From Streptomyces sp. NBC_00377 (lineage in GTDB: Bacteria > Actinomycetota > Actinomycetes > Streptomycetales > Streptomycetaceae), in the NCBI RefSeq assembly GCF_036075115.1, contig NZ_CP107958.1:5084001-5148000 (forward strand): a stretch of DNA of 64,000 nucleotides, in the 5' to 3' direction. Made by a program: the position numbers and the translations under genes. Under the pieces are notes generated by a model. The model ran no database searches and was not told the DNA's origin. It was given only the letters and a program-made list of their open reading frames with translations. This document shows, piece by piece, positions 44,012-51,106 of this stretch (its first letter is position 1; each line of letters opens with the position of its first letter).

Positions 44012-45028
44012 TCACGCGGGGCTGAGCAGCTCCGCGTGATGCCGCTCGGCCACCAGCGGGTGGGCCCGCAGCTTGCCCTTCAGTTCGTTGAAGCCGTACT
44101 CGGCGAAGAGCGGGTTGGCCGGGTCGTCGGTCACGCCGGGTGCGGCGGAGGCGTGCGGGAAGGGCAGCGGCTCGACGCGGGCGTCCAGCCGCGGGTTGTA
44201 GAAGAACGGCACGGAGAACCGTTCGACGGCACTCGGCGGCGACACGACCCGGTGGTTGGTGGCCACGAGGTAGCCGTCGGTCGCCACCTCGAGGAGCTCG
44301 CCCAGGTTGACGACGAAGGCGCCCGGCAGCGGCGGGACGTCATGGAACAGGCCGTCCGCGCGCTGCACCTGGAGCCCGCCGACCTGGTCCTGGAGCAGCA
44401 GCGTCAGAAAGCCGTAGTCCTTGTGTGCCCCGACCCCCTGGCCGGCTCCGTCGCCCGCGCTCCCGGGGTACCGCACGAGCTTCAGATGCGGATGCGCGCG
44501 TTCTCCGAAGACCGGGTCGTAGAAGCCGACGGGCGCCCCGATGGAGGCGAGCAGCTCGTGCAGCAGCTTCTCGGCGACGGCGCTCAGCCGCTCGATCCAG
44601 GCGAGCGCGGCGGCCCGCAGCGCGGGAAGCCCGGCCGGCCACTGGTTGGGCCCTTCCAGCCACCAGTAGGCGGGCTCACCCGGACCCGGTGTCCGCGCGG
44701 GGCGCTCGGCCCCGATGTCGAGCTGGTCCCGCCAGTCCTGCCGGCCGCCGGTCCGCTCGTCACCGGTGCGGGTGTACCCGCGGAAGTGCGGCGAGTTCAC
44801 GTTGTCGATCGCGAGCCGTTCGGCCTCCGGCAGGGCGAAGAAGGCCCGCATGGCGGACAGCAGATCCTCGGTCTCCCGGTCGCCGACCCCATGCCCGACC
44901 AGCTGGAAGAACCCCACGTCGTGCGCGGCGCTGTGCAGCTGTGCGTGCAGCAGCGCCCGCGCCTGGGGACCGCGGTCGGCCGCGGAGAGATCGATGATCG
45001 GCAGTTGCTGGTACGACGGGTTCGTCAT
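44012..45028 (-). CDS. 2-oxoglutarate/Fe(II) dioxygenase, isopenicillin N synthase family
   Basis: 338 residues. The N-terminal DIOX_N part reads LPIIDLSAADRG and DVGFFQLVGHGV. The double-stranded beta-helix supplies Fe ligands HKD (GAHKDYGFLTLLLQD) and the distal His (VATNHRVVSPPSAVERFSVPFF), with Arg of RFS for 2-oxoglutarate. This is the 2-His-1-carboxylate set of IPNS-like oxygenases; no beta-lactam genes are nearby, so the substrate is unknown. A 24-residue leader peptide ORF and RNA structures lie upstream on the same strand, suggesting regulated expression, perhaps linked to sulphur or cysteine supply. Confidence 0.88.
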   Translation of the reverse strand: MTNPSYQQLPIIDLSAADRGPQARALLHAQLHSAAHDVGFFQLVGHGVGDRETEDLLSAMRAFFALPEAERLAIDNVNSPHFRGYTRTGDERTGGRQDWRDQLDIGAERPARTPGPGEPAYWWLEGPNQWPAGLPALRAAALAWIERLSAVAEKLLHELLASIGAPVGFYDPVFGERAHPHLKLVRYPGSAGDGAGQGVGAHKDYGFLTLLLQDQVGGLQVQRADGLFHDVPPLPGAFVVNLGELLEVATDGYLVATNHRVVSPPSAVERFSVPFFYNPRLDARVEPLPFPHASAAPGVTDDPANPLFAEYGFNELKGKLRAHPLVAERHHAELLSPA

Positions 45029-45146
45029 GGTACGTCCGCAGGTGTACGGGGGCCCGGCCGCCGCGGTGGGTGGGGCGGCGCACGGGTGCCAAGTGGGCGG
45101 GAAGGGAGCAACGCAGGCGGTGGGAAACCGCGAAGGGGCCGGAGGC

Positions 45147-45221
45147 TCAGCGGGAGCGTCGACAGCCCATGCTCGTGACGCGGACGTAGTCCACGTGGCG
45201 GCGTCGAACGAGCGAAAGCAT
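45147..45221 (-). CDS. Putative regulatory leader peptide (24 aa)
   Basis: The minus strand encodes MLSLVRRRHVDYVRVTSMGC followed by RRSR. The RRHVD...R..S..C pattern is that of the short 'putative leader peptides' found in actinomycetes upstream of sulphur and cysteine genes, where translation through the final cysteine region may control the downstream message. Here the downstream gene is the IPNS-like dioxygenase, 118 bases away. Assignment rests on the peptide pattern and position. Confidence 0.7.
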   Translation of the reverse strand: MLSLVRRRHVDYVRVTSMGCRRSR

Positions 45222-45306
45222 GCGCCCAGGGTACTGCCTGGCGAAAGATTCGTGCGTGGTGCGGGTCACGCCCCGTGAATCCTGCGGGTGGGCCCGGAAA
45301 AGCAGG

Positions 45307-45368
45307 CGACCCGCGAGTCTGGTCCTCGTCAGGAGGGCCGGCCGGACGTACCGGCGACTCGCGGGTCG
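45307..45368. repeat. Large perfect inverted repeat in the dioxygenase upstream region
   Basis: CGACCCGCGAGTC (45307-45319) and GACTCGCGGGTCG (45356-45368) match over 13 bases with a 36-base loop. The loop itself holds GCCGG/CCGGC and TCCT/AGGA pairs. It lies between a 12-codon mini-ORF and the leader peptide, so it could form an attenuator-like RNA structure or bind a regulator. Confidence 0.6.
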
Positions 45369-45444
45369 GGTGACTGCGTTGAATTGGCCGGTTGCGTGCA
45401 ACTCACACACGCCGGTCCGGCACCGCACTCAGTGGGCGACGGGC

Positions 45445-45483
45445 CTAGCCCGCAGCCACCTCCGACGTCCGGTGTGCATACAT
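45445..45483 (-). CDS. 12-codon mini-ORF with very strong ribosome site
   Basis: The minus strand has AAAGGAGGTGGTCC about ten bases before ATG 45483, which encodes MYAHRTSEVAAG and stops. So complete a Shine-Dalgarno sequence is rare here. Similar short '...EVAAG' peptides behind AGGAGGTGGTCC are, from memory, recurrent in Streptomyces. Whether the peptide or only the translation event matters is unknown. It opens the transcript that continues to the leader peptide and dioxygenase. Confidence 0.45.
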   Translation of the reverse strand: MYAHRTSEVAAG

Positions 45484-45598
45484 GCTGCGGACCACCTCCT
45501 TTCCTTCGGTACGCAACACCCTAGGAAACCGTCCCCGGTCGCTCAAGTGTTTTTCTCGGATGTTGACCCGGCGGATCGGGAAGCGGTTTTCTGCTCGT

Positions 45599-46054
45599 GT
45601 GACTGATCTTCGTCTGCGTACCGGGCCCGTCGTCGGTGAGGGCATGCTCGAGCAGTGGCGGCAGGTGCACAACACGATCGTGCCGCCGGCCGCCCTGTCC
45701 CTCGACGAGGTGCGTGAGCGGGCGGGCCGCTACCGGCTGGAGAACGCCTACGTCGGTGACGTCCTCGTCGGCTGCTCGACCGTGCGGCCGCCCGAGGGCG
45801 AGGAGGCGGTGGCGACCGTCATCGCGCGCGTGCTGCCCGAGTACCGGAGGCGCGGGCACGGCGCCGCCCTGTACGCCACGGCGCTCGCCCACGCGCGCGT
45901 GCTCGGCGCCCGGGTGGTGGAGACGTGCGTGCTGGCCGTCAACGAGGACGGCCTGCGGTTCGCGCGGGCGCACGGCTTCGTCGAGGTCGAGCGGTACGTG
46001 CTCGACGGCGGGACGGCGCAGTGGGTCGACCTGCGGCTCGCGGCTCCGCGGTGA
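45599..46054 (+). CDS. GNAT-family acetyltransferase
   Basis: 151 residues. GNAT core: GEGMLEQWRQVHNTIVPP, VGDVLVGCSTVRPP, the acetyl-CoA loop VLPEYRRRGHGAALYATALAHA and VNEDGLRFARAHGFVEVERYVL. The substrate is unknown. GTG 45599 was chosen since the conserved fold begins just after it; the ribosome site is weak. TTGACC near 45563 may be part of its promoter. It runs opposite to the dioxygenase transcript. Confidence 0.82.
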   Translation: MTDLRLRTGPVVGEGMLEQWRQVHNTIVPPAALSLDEVRERAGRYRLENAYVGDVLVGCSTVRPPEGEEAVATVIARVLPEYRRRGHGAALYATALAHARVLGARVVETCVLAVNEDGLRFARAHGFVEVERYVLDGGTAQWVDLRLAAPR

Positions 46055-46177
46055 CCGGGCCCATGACTGATGCGGCGGCGCCACAACGATTCCTCTGCAA
46101 TCTTGCGGGAATCATATGTGGGCTGCGTCACGTTCGAGTTGAATGAGGGCAAGTGAGCGAACCTGCAGGGGGTCCAG

Positions 46178-47656
46178 GTGAGTGCTTCCCGGCGTAGTGG
46201 GACCACCGACGAGTTGGGCCCCGACGAGCCCGAGCGGCCCGGGCGGTCGGGCGACGACGGCCCCACGCCCCCGGACGACGCGCGGACACCGGTCGGCCCG
46301 GACGGCGCCGACCTGCTCGCCGCGCTGCTCGACGGCATGGACGCGGCCCTGTGCGCGTTCGACGTCGACGGCGTCGTCACGCACTGGAACCGCGAGGCCG
46401 AGCGCATCCTCGGCTGGAGCGCCGCCGAGGCCGTCGGGCGGCACGGATTCGCCGGCTGGGCCGTGCGCGAGGCCGACGCCGAGGACATCCAGGTGCGGCT
46501 GATGTCCGCCATGCACGCACCGGGCCGCCAGGTCCACGAGTTCGCGCTGCTCACCAAGGACGGCGGCCGGGTCCTGGTGCGCACCCAGTCCGCCGCCGTG
46601 CGCGGGCCGGACGGCAAACCCGCGGGGCTGTACTGCGCTTTCAGCGAGGTGCACGCCCAGATCGACCTGGAGCGCTCCATCGCGCTCAGCGAGGCCCTCT
46701 TCGACGACGCCTCCTGGGGTGTCGTCCTGGTCGACGCCGACCTGCGCCCCGCCGTCGTCAACGCGCATGCCGCCCGCGCGCTCGGGACGGGCCGTACGGC
46801 CGCCCTGGGACGCCCCCTGGGCGATCTGCTCACCCGGGGCGTCGAGGAGCTGGAGAACGCGCTGACCCATGTCCTCGCCGAGGGCGCCCCGCCGGCCCCG
46901 GCCGAGCTGTGGGTCGGGGTGCGCACCCCGGAGGGCGAGAAGCGGCGCTGCTGGCGCAGCGGCTTCCTGCGGCTCGCCTCGCCGCTCGCCGAGGAGCCGG
47001 TGCCCCTCGGGGTCGGCTGGATCTTCCAGGACGTCACCGAGGCCAAGCAGGGCGAGCAGGAGGCCTCGCTGCTGCGCTTCCGCGCCAACCAGCTGCACCG
47101 GGCCGCCCGCGCCGCCGCCGAGTGCGAGGACCCCGCCGAGGCCGCCACCGTCCACCTCGACTTCGCGCTCGCCGGGTTCGCCGACCACGCCCTGGTGGAC
47201 CGCGTGATGGGCGGCGCACGGGCCGATGCGGAGGGGGCCGGGCCGCTGCGGCTGATGCGGGTCGCGGCCACCCCGTCCGGCGGGCCGGGTCCCAGCTCGC
47301 TCACCGGACACACGGGCCTGCCCGTCCGCTACGGCGAGGCGCATCCGGCGCTCCAGTGCGTGGCGCGGGCCGGGTCGGTGCGGGCCGGCGCGGGCGCCGT
47401 GTCGGCCGACGAGGCGCGGGAGTGGGCCCGGGCGCGCCAGTGGCCCGACGACACGGTGTACGGCCTGTGCGCGGTTCTGCGCAGCCGGGGTCGCACCATG
47501 GGGGTCGTGACGTTCCTGCGCGGCGGTGGCCGCACACCCTTCGAACGTTCCGACGCGGTCTACGCCGAGGACGTGGCCGTCCGCATAGCGACGGCCCTGG
47601 ACCTCGCCGACCTGACCGGCGCCGCCGACGCGGCGGGCCGGGGCGACGGCGCCTGA
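46178..47656 (+). CDS. PAS-domain sensor protein with GAF-like C-terminal region
   Basis: 492 residues. A Gly/Asp/Pro-rich start is followed by a PAS domain (about 45-160: AALCAFDVDGVVTHWNREAER, ILGWSAAEAVGRHGF). A second PAS-like segment (about 165-290: DDASWGVVLVDADLRPAVVN) ends in GWIFQDVTEAKQGEQEA. A GAF-like region (about 300-475) contains the remnant pattern of RsbU-type sensors, but the PP2C phosphatase domain is missing. It could act as a truncated sensor or by protein contact. GTG 46178 follows CAGGGGGTCCAG. The next gene is convergent. Confidence 0.8.
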   Translation: MSASRRSGTTDELGPDEPERPGRSGDDGPTPPDDARTPVGPDGADLLAALLDGMDAALCAFDVDGVVTHWNREAERILGWSAAEAVGRHGFAGWAVREADAEDIQVRLMSAMHAPGRQVHEFALLTKDGGRVLVRTQSAAVRGPDGKPAGLYCAFSEVHAQIDLERSIALSEALFDDASWGVVLVDADLRPAVVNAHAARALGTGRTAALGRPLGDLLTRGVEELENALTHVLAEGAPPAPAELWVGVRTPEGEKRRCWRSGFLRLASPLAEEPVPLGVGWIFQDVTEAKQGEQEASLLRFRANQLHRAARAAAECEDPAEAATVHLDFALAGFADHALVDRVMGGARADAEGAGPLRLMRVAATPSGGPGPSSLTGHTGLPVRYGEAHPALQCVARAGSVRAGAGAVSADEAREWARARQWPDDTVYGLCAVLRSRGRTMGVVTFLRGGGRTPFERSDAVYAEDVAVRIATALDLADLTGAADAAGRGDGA

Positions 47657-47700
47657 CCCCGCGGGACCGGGCCGCCCGGCCACGACCGTGCCGGCCCGTC

Positions 47701-48456
47701 TCAGTGGAGGTAGAAGATGCGGTCCCGGTACTCCTCCATGATCCGCCCGTTCCAGTCGTGGCCGCCGTCGACGTTGCCGGAGCGCAGCAGCGGGGGCTCG
47801 ACGCCGCGCTCGGCGAGGACACCGGCCGCGGTGGCCATGACGGCCTGGAGGAGGGCGGAGGTGACGACCGTGGAGGCGGGGGCGAAGGGCGCGGGGACGG
47901 TGTCGAGGGTGAGCTCGGCGTCCCCGACGGCGATCTTCGAGTCGAGGACGACGTCGCAGTGGTCCTTCAGGAACGTTCCGGAGACGTGCCGGGACGTCGT
48001 CTCGGAGGCGTAGGCCACGGACGTCACGCCGATGACCCGGACTCCCAGGGCGCGGGCCTTCTGGGCCATCTCCACGGGCAGGGCGTTGCGGCCGGACAGC
48101 GAGATGATGACGAGGGCGTCGCCCGCGCGCAGGGGCGAGGTGTCCAGGACGGCGCTCGCGAGGCCGTCGACGCGCTCCAGGGCCGAGCCGAGGGTGGCGG
48201 GCCTCACGTCGACGCCCACGACGCCCGGGACCGCGAGCAGGTTCATCAGGGCGAGGCCGCCCGCCCGGTAGACGACGTCCTGCGCGGCGAGGGAGGAGTG
48301 GCCGGCGCCGAAGGCGAAGAGGCGGCCGCCCGCGGTCACCGTGTCGGCGAGGAGCGTGCCGGCGGCCTCGAAGGCGTCGGCCTCCTCGTCGCGGGCCCGC
48401 TGGAGCAGGGCGATCGCGGCGTCGAAGAACTGGGCGGCGAGCTTGCGGTCGGTCAT
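47701..48456 (-). CDS. SIS-domain protein, UPF0309 type
   Basis: 251 residues. The SIS (sugar isomerase) fold is evident: TVTAGGRLFAFGAGHSSLAAQD, GDALVIISLSGRNALPVEMAQKA, VRVIGVTSVAYASE and the C-terminal GHDWNGRIMEEY. SIS domains bind phosphosugars, and UPF0309 members may be ketose-aldose isomerases, but the substrate is unknown. ATG 48456 has AAAGGGG upstream at about ten bases. It is divergent from dmdR1, sharing a 261-base regulatory region. Confidence 0.86.
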   Translation of the reverse strand: MTDRKLAAQFFDAAIALLQRARDEEADAFEAAGTLLADTVTAGGRLFAFGAGHSSLAAQDVVYRAGGLALMNLLAVPGVVGVDVRPATLGSALERVDGLASAVLDTSPLRAGDALVIISLSGRNALPVEMAQKARALGVRVIGVTSVAYASETTSRHVSGTFLKDHCDVVLDSKIAVGDAELTLDTVPAPFAPASTVVTSALLQAVMATAAGVLAERGVEPPLLRSGNVDGGHDWNGRIMEEYRDRIFYLH

Positions 48457-48717
48457 CCGAAGGGCCCCTTTGCCGTAGCGGGTGTCCGTGTCGCGGATCA
48501 CCGTGCGGTCTGGACCAGTGCGCTGTCAATACGCCCGGTGACGATGGGGACACCGAGGCGTCGGCCGGGCTCCCGCCGTGGGCACGCGCCCGGATGTAAC
48601 CGCCTCGTTCCCACGGCGCGGCACGCTTGTCAGTGGTATCCGGCAGAATTGACTCCAGGGCCGGCGCACGCGCCGGAGAGCCGTCGAGCCTTCCGCAGAG
48701 CTAATCGAGGGGCACAC

Positions 48718-49410
48718 ATGTCCGGACTGATCGACACCACGGAGATGTATCTCCGCACCATCCTCGAGCTGGAAGAGGAAGGTGTGGTGCCCATGCGTGC
48801 CCGGATCGCCGAGCGCCTCGACCAGAGCGGGCCCACGGTCAGCCAGACGGTGGCGCGCATGGAGCGCGACGGCCTGGTGTCCGTGGCCACCGACCGCCAC
48901 CTGGAGCTCACCGACGAGGGCCGCCGGCTGGCCACGCGCGTGATGCGCAAGCACCGCCTCGCCGAGTGTCTCCTCGTCGACGTGATCGGCCTGGAGTGGG
49001 AGCAGGTGCACGCCGAGGCCTGTCGCTGGGAGCACGTGATGAGCGAAGCCGTCGAGCGGCGTGTGCTGGAGCTGCTGCGGCACCCGACCGAGTCGCCCTA
49101 CGGCAACCCGATCCCGGGCCTGGAGGAGCTGGGCGAGAAGGACGGCGCCGACCCGTTCCTGGACGAGGGCATGGTCTCGCTGGCCGATCTCGCCCCGGGC
49201 CAGGAGGGCAAGACGGTCGTCGTCCGCCGTATCGGCGAGCCGATCCAGACGGACGCCCAGCTGATGTACACGCTGCGCCGCGCGGGCGTGCAGCCGGGCT
49301 CGGTGGTCAGTGTGACGGAGTCCGCGGGCGGTGTGCTGGTGGGCAGCGGCGGCGAGGCGGCCGAGCTCCAGTCGGAGGTCGCGTCCCACGTGTTCGTCGC
49401 GAAGCGCTGA
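48718..49410 (+). CDS. dmdR1: Iron-dependent DtxR-family repressor (DmdR1 type)
   Basis: 230 residues: an N-terminal winged helix (DTTEMYLRTILELEEEGVVP, RLDQSGPTVSQTVARMERDGL), a metal-binding and dimerisation domain (HRLAECLLVDVIGLEWEQVHAEACRWEHVMSEAVERRVLELL, including the Cys-x-x-Glu-His site) and a C-terminal SH3-like domain. With Fe(II) it represses siderophore and iron-uptake genes. The sequence matches S. coelicolor DmdR1 closely as remembered. ATG 48718 follows TCGAGGGGCACAC. In S. coelicolor an antisense gene, adm, overlaps dmdR1; a long antisense frame exists here too. A strong hairpin lies 237 bases downstream. Confidence 0.9.
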   Translation: MSGLIDTTEMYLRTILELEEEGVVPMRARIAERLDQSGPTVSQTVARMERDGLVSVATDRHLELTDEGRRLATRVMRKHRLAECLLVDVIGLEWEQVHAEACRWEHVMSEAVERRVLELLRHPTESPYGNPIPGLEELGEKDGADPFLDEGMVSLADLAPGQEGKTVVVRRIGEPIQTDAQLMYTLRRAGVQPGSVVSVTESAGGVLVGSGGEAAELQSEVASHVFVAKR

Positions 49411-49934
49411 CCTCGCGGAGGGCGGCCGCGGGTGGTGACGGGGGGGGGCGCGCCCGCCGCTCGTCACCGAAACGCTGAGCTTTGTTCAACTCCTGGGACG
49501 TGTGGGGCACTTGAGGTGTTCCGGGGATCTCGTCGAATCGCAGATTCCCTGTGTCGAATCGCAGCGCTCCCGGGCTTCACGTGCCAGGCTGTCGCGTGGG
49601 GCATATGACCGGAGGGGGCGGGATGGTGTGCCGCGGAGCAGCGGAGGGCCCCGGTGCCGTACGGCACCGGGGCCTGTCCTCCCCTGTACTGACCCGGAGC
49701 CCCGAGCTCCCAGGGTCATTCCCTTCGGACCGGTTTCCCCGAGCGGTCCGCCCTCCCGCTGCAAATCTCCCCTCGACAGCGTGGATCATTCCTTGAGTGT
49801 GGTCACTCGAACGAGGGGTGTTGTGCGCGGAGAGTGCATTTCTCGAAAGGCCATTCGATAGCCTGCGGGTGATCGAAGGCGGTACGAAGGAATCGGCAGC
49901 GCAGCGGCAGAACGGCTAGGGGGTGCCAGGACCT
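49411..49934. other. Intergenic region between dmdR1 and the alpha/beta hydrolase
   Basis: 524 bases without a supported gene. It contains a run of nine G (49440-49448), a direct repeat TCGAATCGCAG (about 49533 and 49555), the hairpin at 49647-49674, and an AT-richer stretch at 49780-49860 with TTCTCGAAAGGCCATTCGATAG that may be the hydrolase promoter. No iron box was seen. Confidence 0.5.
49647..49674. terminator. Perfect 28-bp palindromic hairpin
   Basis: A fully self-complementary stretch with 14-bp arms centred between 49660 and 49661; the core is GGTGCCGTACGGCACC. It probably ends dmdR1 transcription. No T-run follows, as is common in Streptomyces. Confidence 0.7.
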
Positions 49935-50882
49935 ATGGCGCGACGCATCGAAGTGACCGGGGCGGGGGGCGTACGCCTGGCGGCCTGGGAGTTCGGTGAC
50001 CCGCCCAAGGGCGACCCGGCGAAAGCGGTGACGGAGCCCGTGATTCCGTCCCAGAGCGTGGCGGAGCGGGGCAGGGGCCGGCCGGCCGAGAACGACGACG
50101 GAAGCAGGCCGGGTGTCCTGTTACTCCATGGTCTGATGGGCCGGGCCTCGCACTGGGCGTCCACCGCCCGGTGGCTCTCCGAGCGGCACCGCGCGGTCGC
50201 CCTCGACCAGCGCGGCCACGGCCAGAGCGAGAAGCCGCCCGAGGCCGCGTTCACCCGCGAGGCCTATGTGGAGGACGCGGAGGCCGCGCTCGAGCAGCTC
50301 GGCCTCGCCCCGGCCCTTCTCATCGGCCACGCCATGGGCGCGCTCACCGCGTGGCAGCTCGCCGCCAAGCGCCCCGACCTGGTGCGCGGCCTGATCGTCT
50401 GCGACATGCGCGCCTCCGCGCTGGGAGCGGCCTCGCAGCGCGAGTGGGGCGACTGGTTCAAGTCCTGGCCGGTCCCCTTCGCCACGCTCGCCGACGTCCG
50501 CAAGTGGTTCGGCGAGGACGACCCCTGGGTGGAGCGCCCGAACCCGTCCCGGGGCGAGTTCTACGCCGAGGTGATGCAGGAGTCGCCGGACGGCTGGCGT
50601 CCGGTCTTCGAGCCCGAGCAGATGCTCAAGTCCCGCGAGACCTGGGTCTACGACGCGCACTGGGAGGAGCTCACCCAGGTGCAGTGTCCGGCGCTGGTGG
50701 TGCGCGGCCTGGACGGCGAGCTCGGTCGCGCCGAGGCGCAGGAGATGGTGCGCGTCCTGCCCCGCGGCGAGTACGCGGAGGTCTCCGACGCCGGGCACCT
50801 CGTGCACTACGACCAGCCGGAGGGGTGGCGCACGGCGATCGAACCGTTCCTCGACGCCGTACTCGCTCCCGAAGCCCCCTGA
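49935..50882 (+). CDS. Alpha/beta hydrolase-fold protein lacking the nucleophile serine
   Basis: 315 residues with a clear alpha/beta-hydrolase core: oxyanion-loop LLLHGLMGRASHW, DQRGHGQSEKP after strand 4, the acid region VRGLDGELGRAEAQ and the histidine DAGHLVHYDQPEGW. At the nucleophile elbow the usual G-x-S-x-G reads GHAMG (codons 50325-50339), so the serine is alanine. The protein may therefore be catalytically inactive, use another mechanism, or act as a binding protein. There is an unusual ~25-residue insert (VTEPVIPSQSVAERGRGRP) before the core. ATG 49935 was chosen; GTG 49923 is also in frame. Confidence 0.87.
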   Translation: MARRIEVTGAGGVRLAAWEFGDPPKGDPAKAVTEPVIPSQSVAERGRGRPAENDDGSRPGVLLLHGLMGRASHWASTARWLSERHRAVALDQRGHGQSEKPPEAAFTREAYVEDAEAALEQLGLAPALLIGHAMGALTAWQLAAKRPDLVRGLIVCDMRASALGAASQREWGDWFKSWPVPFATLADVRKWFGEDDPWVERPNPSRGEFYAEVMQESPDGWRPVFEPEQMLKSRETWVYDAHWEELTQVQCPALVVRGLDGELGRAEAQEMVRVLPRGEYAEVSDAGHLVHYDQPEGWRTAIEPFLDAVLAPEAP

Positions 50883-50895
50883 GTCCCCGACCCCC

Positions 50896-50995
50896 GCGAG
50901 CCTCCCGGCCCCGCGATGCTCCCGGCCCCGCGAGCCTCCCGGCCCCGCGATGCTCCCGGCCCCGCGATGCTCCCGGCCCCGCGAGCCTCTTGGGG
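50896..50995. repeat. 17-bp tandem repeat array
   Basis: Units GCGAGCCTCCCGGCCCC and GCGATGCTCCCGGCCCC alternate in the order A-B-A-B-B-A over five full copies and a degenerate sixth. The array lies between an alpha/beta hydrolase gene and a convergent ABC permease gene. Confidence 0.85.
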
Positions 50996-51106
50996 CCCGC
51001 GGCCCAGCTCTCGGCCCCGCCCCTGACGCCCGCCCTCAGCTCTCGGCCCCGAGCCCCGGCCCTCTGAAGCCGTCCGAAGGCCCCGGGGCCGGCCGGGCCG
51101 GGCGGG

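Noticed and set aside
44012..45028. Idea that the IPNS-like gene belongs to a beta-lactam cluster
   Set aside because: No ACV synthetase, acyltransferase or cephalosporin genes are nearby, and the family includes many unrelated oxygenases.
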